DNA of 64,000 nucleotides from the NCBI RefSeq assembly GCF_051200875.1, contig NZ_CP195191.1:620001-684000 (forward strand), in the 5' to 3' direction. A program made the translations under genes and the position numbers. Positions 6,966 through 16,392 of this stretch are shown here, one piece after another. The notes under the pieces were generated by a model, which saw only the letters and a list, made by a program, of their open reading frames with translations, did no database searches and had not been told where the DNA came from. How positions within the stretch are numbered: position 1 is the first letter of the stretch; every line of letters starts with the position of its first letter. This DNA comes from Pseudotabrizicola sp051200875 (GTDB taxonomy: Bacteria > Pseudomonadota > Alphaproteobacteria > Rhodobacterales > Rhodobacteraceae).

Positions 6966-8651
6966 TCAGTTGCCGAGGATGCCCGGCAGGCGCAGGCCGT
7001 GGTCGCGGGCGCATTGGAGCGCGATGTCATAGCCCGCATCGGCATGGCGCCAGACGCCGGAGGCCGGGTCGTTCCAGAGCACGCGCTCCAGCCGCTTGGC
7101 CGCCTCGGGCGTGCCATCGGCGAGGATGACGACACCGGCATGTTGGGAAAAGCCCATGCCGACGCCGCCGCCGTGATGCAGGCTGACCCATGTGGCGCCG
7201 GAGGCCGTGTTCATCAGCGCGTTCAGGAGCGGCCAGTCGGAGACGGCATCCGATCCATCCTTCATCGCCTCGGTTTCGCGGTTGGGAGAGGCTACCGAGC
7301 CGGAATCCAGGTGATCGCGCCCGATGACGATGGGGGCCTTGAGTTCGCCTGAGGCCACCATTTCGTTGAACATCAGGCCCGCGCGGTGGCGGTCGCCGAG
7401 ACCGATCCAGCAGATGCGGGCAGGCAGGCCTTGGAAGGCGATGCGTTCGCCCGCCATATCCAGCCAGCGGTGGAGGTGTGTGTTTTCCGGGAAGAGCCGT
7501 TTCATCGCCGCATCGGTCTTGCGGATATCTTCCGGGTCGCCCGAGAGTGCGCACCAGCGGAAGGGGCCGATGCCTTTGCAGAAGAGGGGGCGGATATAGG
7601 CGGGCACGAAGCCGGGGAAGGCGAAGGCGTTTTCCAGACCTTCGTCCTGTGCCACTTGGCGGATGTTGTTGCCATAGTCGAGCGTGGGCACGCCCGCGTT
7701 CCAGAAGCCGACCATCGCCTCGACATGGGTGCGCATGGAGGCGCGGGCGGCGGCCTCGACCTGAGCCGGGGCGGTTTCTTGTTTCGCCTTCCAGTCGGCA
7801 ACGCTCCACCCTGCCGGGCAATAGCCGTGGAGGGGATCATGGGCGGAGGTTTGGTCGGTGACGATGTCGGGGCGGGGCCCGCCGTTTTGCATACGTCGGA
7901 GGAGTTCCGGGAAGATCTCGGCCGCGTTGCCCAGAAGGCCCACGGATTTCGCCTCTCCCTTTGCGGTCCAGTCGGCGATCAGGGCGAGCGCCTCATCCAG
8001 CGTATGGGCCTTGGCGTCGAGGTATCGGGTGCGCAGGCGGAAGTCGATGCGGGTCTCGTCCACCTCGACCGCAAGGCAGCAGGCCCCGGCCATGACGGCG
8101 GCGAGGGGTTGGGCGCCGCCCATGCCGCCAAGGCCGCCCGTCAGGATCCAGCGGCCCGTGAGATTTCCGTCGTAATGCTGGCGTCCGGCCTCGGCAAAGG
8201 TCTCGAAGGTGCCCTGCACGATGCCTTGGGTGCCGATATAGATCCACGAGCCAGCGGTCATCTGGCCATACATCATCAGGCCCTTGCGATCGAGTTCGTT
8301 GAAATGATCCCATGTTGCCCAATGGGGTACTAGGTTCGAGTTCGCGATCAGGACGCGGGGGGCGTCGGCATGGGTGCGGATGATGGCGATGGGTTTGCCG
8401 GATTGCACCAGCAGCGTCTCATCGGCCTCGAGATCCTTCAGCCCCGCGACGATACGGTCGAAATCCTGCCATGTGCGGGCAGCGCGACCGATGCCGCCAT
8501 AGACCACCAGTTCATGGGGGTTTTCGGCGACATCGGGATGAAGGTTGTTCATCAGCATCCGCATTGCGGCCTCGCCCCCCCATGTCTTGGCGGTTTTCTC
8601 GGGGCCGATGGGCGGGAAGATGTCACGTTGGTTGTGGCGCGGGTTGGTCAT
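6966..8651 (-). CDS. hutU: Urocanate hydratase
   Basis: 561 aa, the usual family length. It catalyses the second step of histidine degradation, converting urocanate to imidazolone propionate with a tightly bound NAD+ as electrophile. Visible marks are YGGIGRAARTW (51-61), the glycine-rich NAD site TGGLGGMGGA (171-180) and the conserved cysteine in ARICWIGLG (Cys414), equivalent to the active-site Cys410 of the Pseudomonas enzyme. It is the last gene of hutI-hutH-hutU on this strand, 16 bases after hutH, and ends at a strong hairpin. The enzyme is cytoplasmic. Regulation is probably by HutC, encoded across the divergent gap. Confidence 0.97.
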   Translation of the reverse strand: MTNPRHNQRDIFPPIGPEKTAKTWGGEAAMRMLMNNLHPDVAENPHELVVYGGIGRAARTWQDFDRIVAGLKDLEADETLLVQSGKPIAIIRTHADAPRVLIANSNLVPHWATWDHFNELDRKGLMMYGQMTAGSWIYIGTQGIVQGTFETFAEAGRQHYDGNLTGRWILTGGLGGMGGAQPLAAVMAGACCLAVEVDETRIDFRLRTRYLDAKAHTLDEALALIADWTAKGEAKSVGLLGNAAEIFPELLRRMQNGGPRPDIVTDQTSAHDPLHGYCPAGWSVADWKAKQETAPAQVEAAARASMRTHVEAMVGFWNAGVPTLDYGNNIRQVAQDEGLENAFAFPGFVPAYIRPLFCKGIGPFRWCALSGDPEDIRKTDAAMKRLFPENTHLHRWLDMAGERIAFQGLPARICWIGLGDRHRAGLMFNEMVASGELKAPIVIGRDHLDSGSVASPNRETEAMKDGSDAVSDWPLLNALMNTASGATWVSLHHGGGVGMGFSQHAGVVILADGTPEAAKRLERVLWNDPASGVWRHADAGYDIALQCARDHGLRLPGILGN

Positions 8652-8667
8652 GGCGGGCCTCTTTTGG

Positions 8668-10191
8668 TCAGAGAGAGAGGTTGGCTGCGGCGGTCAGAGC
8701 GCCGCTGCGGATCAGGGTGCTTGCGGCCTGAATATCAGGGGCAAGGGCGCGGTCTTCTTTGAGCGTGGGCACATCGGTGCGCAGGCGCGCCATGACCTGT
8801 TGCAGGACCGGGCTGGTTTTCAGTGGCGCGCGGAAGTCGATGCCTTGGGCCGCCGTCATCGCCTCGACCCCCAGAATGACGTTGAGGTTGGTGTTCATCC
8901 GCAGAAGGCGGCGGGCGGCATGGGCGGCCATCGAGACGTGGTCTTCCTGATTGGCCGAGGTGGGGGTGGAATCGGTCGAGCAGGGGGTGGCGAGGTGTTT
9001 GTTCTCGCTCATCAAGGCGGCGGTGGTGACTTCCGCGATCATCAGTCCCGAGTTCAGGCCGGGATCGGGGGTGAGGAAGGGCGGCAGGTCGTGGGAAAGC
9101 GTAGGGTCGACCATCAGCGCGATGCGACGTTGCGCGATGGAGCCGATTTCCGAGATGGCAAGGGCGATCTGATCGGCGGCGAAGGCCACATATTCGGCGT
9201 GGAAATTGCCGCCCGAAACGATCTCGCCGGTTTCGACCAACACCAGCGGGTTGTCGGTGACGGCGTTGGCCTCGATCTCCAGCGTATTGGCGGCTTGGCG
9301 GAGGAGGTCGAGAGCGGCGCCCATGACCTGAGGCTGGCAGCGGATGCAATAGGGGTCTTGGACGCGGGTATCGCCCTCGCGGTGGCTTTCGCGGATCTCG
9401 GAGCCGTCGAGGAGGGAAGTTTGCGCGGTGGCAAAGGCGATCTGGCCGGGATGGCCACGGAAGCTGTGGATGGCGGGGTTCAGGGGCGCGGTCGAGCCCA
9501 TGATCGCATCGGTGGAAAGCGCGCCGGTGACGGTGGCGGCGGTCAGGTTGTCCCATGCGCCCCAGAGGCCGACGAGGGCGGCGGCGGTGGAAAACTGGGT
9601 GCCGTTGATCAGGGCGAGGCCCTCTTTCGGACCAAGCGTGACGGGCGTGAGGCCGGCGCGGGTCAAGGCTTCGCCCCCCGGCAGCGTTTCGCCGTTGAAT
9701 ATGGCCTCACCGGCGCCGATCATCACGGCGGCCATATGGGCAAGGGGGGCAAGGTCGCCCGAGGCGCCGACCGAGCCTTGCGACGGGATCACCGGCGTCA
9801 CGCCCGCGTTCAGCATATCCTCGATCAGCTTGACCGTGGCCCATTGGGTGCCGCTGGCCCCACGGCCAAGCGAGAGGAGCTTCAGCGCCATCATCAGGCG
9901 AGTGGTGGGGATGTCGAGCGGATCGCCCACACCGCAGCAATGCGAAAGGATGAGATTGCGTTGCAGAGTGGCGGTGTCTTTTGACGGGATGCGGACCGAG
10001 GCCAGTTTGCCAAAGCCGGTGTTGACGCCATAGATCGCTGCCTCCCCCTTGGCGGCGCGTTCCACCAAGGCGGCAGCGGAGTCGATGGCGGGGCGGGCAG
10101 CGGGGTCAAGTGCGACCGGGGCGTTGTCTGACCACAGCGCCCGCAAGGTGGCAAGGCTGGTTTGGCCCGGAATAAGGAGATGATGGGTCAT
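8668..10191 (-). CDS. hutH: Histidine ammonia-lyase
   Basis: 507 aa. It removes ammonia from histidine to give trans-urocanate, the entry step of the hut pathway. The Ala-Ser-Gly triad at 143-145 within SVGASGDLAPL cyclises autocatalytically to the MIO electrophile. The N-terminal YGVNTGFGKLA (54-64) holds the catalytic Tyr loop. The start overlaps the hutI stop by 4 bases, indicating translational coupling, and hutU follows closely. No signal peptide is seen; the enzyme is a cytoplasmic homotetramer in known cases. Confidence 0.97.
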   Translation of the reverse strand: MTHHLLIPGQTSLATLRALWSDNAPVALDPAARPAIDSAAALVERAAKGEAAIYGVNTGFGKLASVRIPSKDTATLQRNLILSHCCGVGDPLDIPTTRLMMALKLLSLGRGASGTQWATVKLIEDMLNAGVTPVIPSQGSVGASGDLAPLAHMAAVMIGAGEAIFNGETLPGGEALTRAGLTPVTLGPKEGLALINGTQFSTAAALVGLWGAWDNLTAATVTGALSTDAIMGSTAPLNPAIHSFRGHPGQIAFATAQTSLLDGSEIRESHREGDTRVQDPYCIRCQPQVMGAALDLLRQAANTLEIEANAVTDNPLVLVETGEIVSGGNFHAEYVAFAADQIALAISEIGSIAQRRIALMVDPTLSHDLPPFLTPDPGLNSGLMIAEVTTAALMSENKHLATPCSTDSTPTSANQEDHVSMAAHAARRLLRMNTNLNVILGVEAMTAAQGIDFRAPLKTSPVLQQVMARLRTDVPTLKEDRALAPDIQAASTLIRSGALTAAANLSL

Positions 10192-11378
10192 AGGTCACCT
10201 TGGAAAATGCGGCGGTAAAGCGGGTTGAAGCCGATGCGGTAGGAAAGCTCGGCCGGGTGTTCGACATTCCAGATCGCCAGATCGGCCCGCAATCCGGGGG
10301 CGATGGTACCGCAATCGGAGAGCCCAAGGGCGCGGGCGGCGTGCTGGGTGGCGCCGCGGAGCGCCTCTTCCGGCGTCAGGCGAAAGAGCGTGCAGGCCAT
10401 GTTGAGCGTCAGGAGAAGCGAGTTCAGCGGCGAAGTGCCGGGGTTCAGATCGGTGGCAATCGCCATCGGCACGCCATGGGCGCGGAAGGCAGCAATGGGG
10501 GGCAGTTGCGTTTCGCGCAGGGTGTAGAAGGCGCCAGGCAGCAGCACGGCCACGGTGCCCGATTGAGCCATGGCCCGCGCATCCGCCTCAGTGGCATATT
10601 CGACGTGATCGGCGGAAAGGGCGTTGTGCTGGCAGGCGAGTTGCGTGCCGCCAAGATGCGAGAGTTGCTCGGCATGGAGCTTGACGGGTAGGTTCAACGC
10701 CTTGGCCGCCTCGAATACCCGCGCCATATGGGCGGGCGAAAAGGCGATGCCTTCGCAAAAACCATCAACCTGATCGACCAACCCTTCGGCATGGGCTGCG
10801 TGCAAGGCGGGTAGGCAAACCTCGGTCAGGTAATCTTCGGCGCGGCCCTTGTAATCCGGCGGCACGGCATGGGCACCGAGATAGGTTGTGACGATCCGCA
10901 CCGGGCGGAGGCGCGCCAAACGGCGGGCGGCACGAAGCATCGTCAGTTCTGCCTCGATGGTCAGGCCATAGCCGGATTTGATCTCGACAGTGCCGACGCC
11001 TTCGGCCAGTAGCGCATCAAGTCGGGGCAGGGCGGTTGCAACAAGGCCCTCAACGTTGGCGGCCCGTGTGGCCGTGACGGTTGAAAGGATGCCGCCGCCA
11101 GCGCGGGCGATCTTTTCGTAGCTGGCCCCGTTCAGGCGCATCTCGAATTCCACCGCACGGTTGCCGCCATGCACAAGATGCGTGTGGCAGTCGATCAGCG
11201 CCGGGGTGATCAGCCGCCCGCCAAGATCAAGTCTTTCATGGCCCGAAGTTGCGGGCAATTCGCTGCGCGGTCCGACCCAGTCGATGCGCCCGCCAGACAG
11301 GATCATCGCCCCGTCCTCGATCAGGCCATAGGGCGTGCCCGCCTGCATGGTTGCGATTTTTGCGCCGGTCAGAATCAT
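10188..11378 (-). CDS. hutI: Imidazolonepropionase
   Basis: 396 aa, amidohydrolase superfamily. It hydrolyses imidazolone-5-propionate to N-formimino-glutamate, the third step of histidine breakdown. The metal-binding DCHTHLVHGG is near residues 63-72, followed by EIKSGYGLT, KLHAEQLSH and the late ATDLNPGT motif with its catalytic aspartate, in the order expected for the family. It is the first gene of the minus-strand hut operon. The 69-bp gap to divergent hutF carries a perfect palindrome that is the likely HutC operator. Confidence 0.96.
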   Translation of the reverse strand: MILTGAKIATMQAGTPYGLIEDGAMILSGGRIDWVGPRSELPATSGHERLDLGGRLITPALIDCHTHLVHGGNRAVEFEMRLNGASYEKIARAGGGILSTVTATRAANVEGLVATALPRLDALLAEGVGTVEIKSGYGLTIEAELTMLRAARRLARLRPVRIVTTYLGAHAVPPDYKGRAEDYLTEVCLPALHAAHAEGLVDQVDGFCEGIAFSPAHMARVFEAAKALNLPVKLHAEQLSHLGGTQLACQHNALSADHVEYATEADARAMAQSGTVAVLLPGAFYTLRETQLPPIAAFRAHGVPMAIATDLNPGTSPLNSLLLTLNMACTLFRLTPEEALRGATQHAARALGLSDCGTIAPGLRADLAIWNVEHPAELSYRIGFNPLYRRIFQGDL

Positions 11379-11410
11379 TCTTGGCCCTTGTCTTTCTCGA
11401 TCGCTTCAGC

Positions 11411-11428
11411 AATATGTGCATACATATT
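11411..11428. promoter_or_regulatory. Predicted HutC operator in the hutI-hutF divergent gap
   Basis: AATATGT-GCAT-ACATATT is a perfect 7-4-7 inverted repeat, the only strong palindrome in the 69-bp gap. GntR-family HutC proteins bind symmetric AT-rich sites with TGT/ACA arms. It could control both divergent hut transcripts, with urocanate as inducer. Operator identity is inferred from position and symmetry. Confidence 0.7.
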
Positions 11429-11447
11429 ATCAGGTCAAGAGCGGAAA

Positions 11448-12809
11448 ATGACGACACTCTGGGCAGAATGGGCGCTGCTGCCGACAGGTTGGGCGCGGCA
11501 TGTGGCGGTGGAAATGGCGGGGGGGCGAGTCATCCGTGTGACGCGGGATTGCGACCCTGTGGGCGAACGGCTGGGCATTCTCTTGCCTGCGCCCGCGAAC
11601 GCCCATAGCCATGCCTTTCAGCGGGCAATGGCTGGGTTGACTGAGCGGCGGGGGCCGAACCCGAATGACAGTTTCTGGACATGGCGGCAGTTGATGTTCC
11701 GCTTTCTGGACCGACTGGACCCTGACCAGATCGAGGCGATTGCCGCCTTTGTGCAGATGGAGATGCTGGAGGCGGGGTATGCCTGCAATGTGGAGTTTCA
11801 CTATTTGCACCACGCACCCGGCGGCGTGCCCTATGCCGATTTGGCCGAGACCTCGGCCCGGATCGCTGCGGCGGCGGAAACCAGCGGGATCGGCCTGACT
11901 TTGCTGCCGGTGCATTACCAGTTTGGCGGTTTGGACCAGCGCCCCCTTGGGCCGGGGCAGATCCGCTTTGGCAATGATCTGGATCGTTTTGCCCGGCTGT
12001 ATGACGGGACCGGAAAAGCCATCGGGCGGCTGGGACCGGATTCCCGGTTGGGTTTGGCACCGCATTCCCTGCGGGCTGTCCGGGCTGAGGATCTGGCGCC
12101 GTTGCGCGCCATGGCTGGTGGCGCGCCGTTCCATATGCATCTTGCTGAACAGATCGCCGAAGTGGAGGAGGTGCGCGCGGCCACGGGGCAACGTCCTGTC
12201 AATTGGGTGCTGGAACATCTGTTGCCGGGGCCGGATTGCTGTTTCATCCATTGCACCCAGATGACGCCCGAGGAGACCGAGGGGCTGGCCCGCTCTGGTG
12301 CGGTGGCGGGGCTGTGCCCGATCACCGAGTCGTCTTTGGGTGACGGGATTTTCGAAGGTCTGCGCTGGTTTGGGGCGGGCGGGGCTGTGGCGATCGGGTC
12401 AGACAGCAATATCCGCATCGCCTTGGCCGAGGAATTGCGGACCCTGGATTATTCGCAACGCCTGCGCGACCATTCGCGAGCGGCCCTTGCCACGGCCGAG
12501 CTTTCGACCGGGCGGCGGCTGTTTCAGGCGGCCTGCGCCGGGGGCGCACAGGCGGCGGGGCGGGCATCCGGGGCGATTGCCGAGGGGAACTGGGCCGATC
12601 TGATGGCCTTGGATGCAGAACATGTCGATCTGGCCGGTCGGTCGGGGGACACGCTTTTGGATGCGTGGATTTTCGCAGGCGATGACCGGATGGTGACGGA
12701 TGTCTGGTCTGCCGGGCGTCATCTGGTGCGCGAGGGGCGGCACATTCGGCGCGAGGCCATCGTTGCGGCCTATCGCAAGGCAACGGCCAGCCTGATGGAG
12801 GCGCTGTGA
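11448..12809 (+). CDS. hutF: Formimidoylglutamate deiminase
   Basis: 453 aa from the ATG at 11448, placed just beyond the divergent promoter; an upstream in-frame extension runs into hutI and is not credible. The enzyme, an amidohydrolase-superfamily deiminase, converts N-formimino-glutamate to N-formyl-glutamate and ammonia. Metal-binding signatures are NAHSHAFQRAM near residue 50, a central HMHLAEQ, FIHCTQMT, and the late IGSDSNIRI with the catalytic aspartate. It marks the five-step hut route, which then needs HutG; no hutG is seen. The stop overlaps hutC by 4 bases. Confidence 0.95.
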   Translation: MTTLWAEWALLPTGWARHVAVEMAGGRVIRVTRDCDPVGERLGILLPAPANAHSHAFQRAMAGLTERRGPNPNDSFWTWRQLMFRFLDRLDPDQIEAIAAFVQMEMLEAGYACNVEFHYLHHAPGGVPYADLAETSARIAAAAETSGIGLTLLPVHYQFGGLDQRPLGPGQIRFGNDLDRFARLYDGTGKAIGRLGPDSRLGLAPHSLRAVRAEDLAPLRAMAGGAPFHMHLAEQIAEVEEVRAATGQRPVNWVLEHLLPGPDCCFIHCTQMTPEETEGLARSGAVAGLCPITESSLGDGIFEGLRWFGAGGAVAIGSDSNIRIALAEELRTLDYSQRLRDHSRAALATAELSTGRRLFQAACAGGAQAAGRASGAIAEGNWADLMALDAEHVDLAGRSGDTLLDAWIFAGDDRMVTDVWSAGRHLVREGRHIRREAIVAAYRKATASLMEAL

Positions 12810-13501
12810 GCGAGGGGGCAAAGACATGGCAGGCGGTGCAGGCCGAGGTCTTGCGCCGCATCCGCTCGGGCCTGTGGAAGCCCGGCGAGCCGATCCCGCA
12901 TGAAGCAAATCTGGCCGAGGAATTGGGCTGCGCGCGAACGACCGTGAACCGGGCTTTGCGCGAGGTGGCCGAAAGCGGGTTGATCGAGCGGCGCAGGCGG
13001 GCGGGCAGCCGGGTGGCCCTGCGCCCCGTGCGCAAGGCGACGCTGGAGATCCCGGTCATCCGCGATGAGGTGGAGGCGTCGGGGCAGGCGTACCGGTTTG
13101 ACATTCTGGCCCGCGATGAGGCGCTGCCCCCCAAGGCCATTGCCGCAAAGATGGCCGTGGCCGAGGAGCAGCGGCTTTTGCACATCACCGGCCTGCATAT
13201 GGCCGGCGATCGCCCCTATGCCTATGAGGACCGCTGGATCGACCTGCGTGCCGTGCCTTCAGCCGCAACCGTGGATTTCACGCGGATCAGCCCGAATGAA
13301 TGGCTGGTGCTGTCGATCCCGTTCGAAGGGGGCGATATCGCCTTTTCTGCGGCCTCGGCGGGCGGGCTGGCCGCTGCGCTGAATTGCCCAAAGGACGCGG
13401 CGCTGTTCGTGGTCGAACGCGTCACATGGCGCGGCGCCGAACGTCTGACTACCGTCCGGTTGACCTTTGCCCCGGGATACAGCCTTCAAACGATCCTGTA
13501 A
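12806..13501 (+). CDS. hutC: Histidine utilisation repressor, GntR/HutC family
   Basis: 231 aa. The N-terminal winged helix-turn-helix (about residues 5-70) includes EELGCARTTVNRALREV, typical of the GntR DNA-reading helix. The C-terminal two-thirds is a UTRA effector domain (GLHMAGDRPYAYEDRWIDLR). HutC represses hut genes until urocanate binds. Translational coupling to hutF would give autoregulation if the divergent palindrome is its operator. A GC-rich hairpin lies shortly after the stop, and the gene converges with prfC. Confidence 0.93.
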   Translation: MSEGAKTWQAVQAEVLRRIRSGLWKPGEPIPHEANLAEELGCARTTVNRALREVAESGLIERRRRAGSRVALRPVRKATLEIPVIRDEVEASGQAYRFDILARDEALPPKAIAAKMAVAEEQRLLHITGLHMAGDRPYAYEDRWIDLRAVPSAATVDFTRISPNEWLVLSIPFEGGDIAFSAASAGGLAAALNCPKDAALFVVERVTWRGAERLTTVRLTFAPGYSLQTIL

Positions 13502-13541
13502 AAGCGGGCCGCCCCAACTTGCAGAAGGTCACGACGGATAG

Positions 13542-13563
13542 GGGTCGGGGTGAAGCCCGACCC
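13542..13563. terminator. GC-rich hairpin between hutC and prfC
   Basis: GGGTCGGG pairs with CCCGACCC around a six-base loop in the 70-bp gap between the convergent hutC and prfC genes. No T-run follows on either side, so termination is likely but not certain. Confidence 0.45.
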
Positions 13564-13571
13564 ATGATTGA

Positions 13572-15170
13572 TCAGACCATCATCTCTTTCGTCGCCGTCA
13601 GCTTCAGGTCGGGATAGTCGCGGATCACGCGGTCGATGTCCCATTGTAGGCGGGTGAGGAAGACCGTGTCGCCGTCATTGTCCAGCGCGATGTGCTGTTT
13701 GTTGACGTTGATCAGTTTGTCCATTTCTGCCTTTGGCCCCTGAACCCAGCGGGCCGAGGTGAATTGCGAGGGTTCAAACCGGACGGGCAGGCCGTATTCC
13801 TGTTCGATCCGACTGGCCAGAACCTCGAATTGCAGCTGTCCCACGACGCCGACGATAAAGCCCGAGCCGATCATGGGCTTGAAGACCTTGGCCGCGCCTT
13901 CCTCGGCGAATTGCATCAGGGCCTTTTCCAGATGCTTGGCCTTCATCGGGTCGCCCGCGCGGACGCCTTGCAGAAGTTCCGGCGCGAAGGAGGGGATGCC
14001 GGTGAAGCGCAGCGCCTCGCCCTCGGTCAGGGCGTCGCCGATGCGGAGCTGGCCGTGGTTCGGGATGCCGATGATGTCGCCGGCCCAAGCCTCTTCGGCC
14101 AGTTCACGGTCGGCGGCAAGGAAGAGCACAGGGTTCGACACGGCCATAGGCTTCTTCGACCGGACGTGCAGAAGCTTCATGCCGCGTTCGAAATGGCCCG
14201 AGGCGAGACGGACAAAGGCCACGCGGTCGCGGTGCTTTGGGTCCATGTTCGCCTGAACTTTGAAGACAAACCCGGTAACCTTTGATTCCTCAGGAGAAAT
14301 CGCGCGCTCAGCGGCCTTTTGCGGCTGTGGTTCGGGGCCGAATTCGCCCATGCCGTCCATCAATTCCTTGACGCCGAAAGAGTTGATGGCCGAGCCGAAC
14401 CAGATCGGCGTCATGGCGCCATGCAGGAAGGCTTGACGGTCAAAGGCTGGCAGCAATTCTCGCGCCATTTCAATCTCTTCTCGGAACTTCTTGAGAAGGT
14501 CGGTGGGGACGTGATCGGCCAGTTTCGGATCATCAAGGCCGGAAATCTTGATCGATTCCGCCACCTTGTTGCGGTCGGCGCGGTCCATGATTTCCAGACG
14601 GTCATGCAAGAGGTCATAGGCGCCGATGAATTCGCGCCCCATGCCGATGGGCCAGGAGGCGGGTGTCACGTCAATCGCAAGGTTTTCCTGAATCTCGTCG
14701 ATGATTTCAAAGGTGTCGCGGCTTTCCCGGTCCATCTTGTTGCAGAAGGTCAGGATTGGCAGGTCGCGCAGGCGGCAGACCTCGAACAGCTTGCGCGTCT
14801 GGCTTTCGACGCCTTTTGCCCCGTCGATCACCATGATCGCCGCGTCAACCGCCGTCAGGGTGCGGTAGGTGTCTTCGGAGAAGTCCGAGTGGCCGGGGGT
14901 GTCGACGAGGTTGAAGCGGAACTGGCCGTATTCGAACGACATCGCCGAAGCGGAGACCGAGATGCCGCGTTCCTGTTCCATCTTCATGAAGTCAGAGCGC
15001 GTGCGCCGTGCCTCACCCTTGGCGCGCACCTGACCGGCCATCTGAATGGCGCCCCCGAACAGGAGGAACTTTTCCGTCAGCGTGGTCTTTCCGGCGTCGG
15101 GGTGCGAAATGATCGCGAAGGTCCGGCGGCGGGCGATTTCAGGCGGGAGGGTGGGGCGATTGTCTAGCAT
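13572..15170 (-). CDS. prfC: Peptide chain release factor 3
   Basis: 532 aa, the typical length. RF3 is a translational GTPase that recycles RF1/RF2 from terminating ribosomes. The G domain shows HPDAGKTT (23-30, G1), an EQERGISVS switch region, DTPGHSDF (G3) and NKMD (G4), followed by the RF3-type domain II and C-terminal region. It stands alone, convergent with hutC and followed upstream by a separate Hint-protein gene on the same strand about 60 bases away. Confidence 0.96.
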   Translation of the reverse strand: MLDNRPTLPPEIARRRTFAIISHPDAGKTTLTEKFLLFGGAIQMAGQVRAKGEARRTRSDFMKMEQERGISVSASAMSFEYGQFRFNLVDTPGHSDFSEDTYRTLTAVDAAIMVIDGAKGVESQTRKLFEVCRLRDLPILTFCNKMDRESRDTFEIIDEIQENLAIDVTPASWPIGMGREFIGAYDLLHDRLEIMDRADRNKVAESIKISGLDDPKLADHVPTDLLKKFREEIEMARELLPAFDRQAFLHGAMTPIWFGSAINSFGVKELMDGMGEFGPEPQPQKAAERAISPEESKVTGFVFKVQANMDPKHRDRVAFVRLASGHFERGMKLLHVRSKKPMAVSNPVLFLAADRELAEEAWAGDIIGIPNHGQLRIGDALTEGEALRFTGIPSFAPELLQGVRAGDPMKAKHLEKALMQFAEEGAAKVFKPMIGSGFIVGVVGQLQFEVLASRIEQEYGLPVRFEPSQFTSARWVQGPKAEMDKLINVNKQHIALDNDGDTVFLTRLQWDIDRVIRDYPDLKLTATKEMMV

Positions 15171-15230
15171 GCGCGGCTAGTAGCCTAAAGATTGGCAGCC
15201 GTCCACTGGGCCGTGAGGCGCTTTGCCCTG

Positions 15231-16235
15231 TTAGCCGTCTTTGCGTTTCGGGCGGCCCAAAAGCGCATCGCGCCCGACATAGTCGAGCATCTGGCGACTG
15301 GCTTCGGTGCCGAAATGCTGTGACTGCGCAAGGCCGGGAAAGTGCTGCCGGACTTCCGCCGCGATTTCGGCGGGCAGGTGGCGGACCGTGGCATCGTTGA
15401 CCATCAGGCTTTCTACGGGAACGCCTTCGGCATAGATGATTTCATGATGATCGAAGACGATGCTGAAATAGTCGACAAAGCCGCCCTGACGCTGAAAGAT
15501 CTTGTCATCGTCGATCAGATGTTTGGCCTGGATCAGGATTTCAGCGGTTTCCATGCCGGGGCGGCGGTTGCGCTGGTAGAGGAAGATGCGGTGATGCGGG
15601 CTGACGATCAGGTCGCCCAGATTGCCAAGGGTGCCCGCGGTGATGACCACTGGGGCAAAAGAACCTACCCCTCGCAGCGTGGCCTTACCAAGCCACCGCA
15701 CGGGCTGTGGGCCGTGATCGCGGGTCAGCACCCGATCCCCCGGATGCAGATTTTCAATCGGGCAAAGGCGGCCATCTGCCAGCGAAATCATGGTGCCGCT
15801 GGCAAAGGACACGCAGACGAGATCAGCCAAAGGCACAGGTTCGGGATCGTCCTCGATGGCCACAAGCGTGTAATCGAGATCGCCCCCCATCGGTGATAAC
15901 GGCAGGGCGACGCTTGGCCCGCTGTCAAGTTGCAGGAACAAAAGGTCAAGCATCGTGCCGTCAGAGGCCATCAACGTATAGCGTGCAGACAATTTGGTCT
16001 GTTCACCGGGCGTGCCGACTTGACTGCCTCGGGCGATGGTTTCGCCATTTGCGCCGTGGGACAGCACAAGGCGCATCGGGGCGGCGGCGTCGGAAAGGGC
16101 GTAGATGTCGCCTTCACAGACCATGTCTGGCGTGCCGAGGCCGTCGCCTGCGTTCACCCCGTGGATGACATAGATGTCATCCGCTGCGAAAACCTGACAG
16201 GTATGGCCGGGAACATGGTCCTCGGAAGAGGTCAT
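15231..16235 (-). CDS. Hint-domain protein 1
   Basis: 334 aa. The first 135 residues form a domain with no recognised motif. A Hint_2 (Hedgehog/intein-like) module runs from about 140 to 290: CVSFASGTMI (141-150), PGDRVLTRDHGPQPVRW (165-181) and LIVSPHHRIFLY (209-220). Hint domains self-cleave by an N-S or N-O shift at a Cys or Ser in the first motif. Here Ser143 sits where Cys is usual, with Cys141 two residues before, and the block-B histidines (214-215) are kept, so cleavage is conceivable. Such proteins are common in Rhodobacterales with unknown role. No signal peptide is visible. Confidence 0.8.
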   Translation of the reverse strand: MTSSEDHVPGHTCQVFAADDIYVIHGVNAGDGLGTPDMVCEGDIYALSDAAAPMRLVLSHGANGETIARGSQVGTPGEQTKLSARYTLMASDGTMLDLLFLQLDSGPSVALPLSPMGGDLDYTLVAIEDDPEPVPLADLVCVSFASGTMISLADGRLCPIENLHPGDRVLTRDHGPQPVRWLGKATLRGVGSFAPVVITAGTLGNLGDLIVSPHHRIFLYQRNRRPGMETAEILIQAKHLIDDDKIFQRQGGFVDYFSIVFDHHEIIYAEGVPVESLMVNDATVRHLPAEIAAEVRQHFPGLAQSQHFGTEASRQMLDYVGRDALLGRPKRKDG

Positions 16236-16392
16236 TCAACGGTCTCGTTTTGAAAATCATGATTTTGACAGGCGCCCCAGAGCCCGCCTTTTTTCCAAAT
16301 ACGGGGAACTGCCCTTTGCGTCAACGGCTTCGCCTTCAACAGCCGGTCTATCCCTGCTAAACCAAAGGCGAACAGCAAGAAGGAGCAGGCGG

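Noticed and set aside
8545..9984. A 479-codon open frame on the plus strand across hutH
   Set aside because: Antisense shadow of hutH with a low-complexity Gly-rich product and no motifs.
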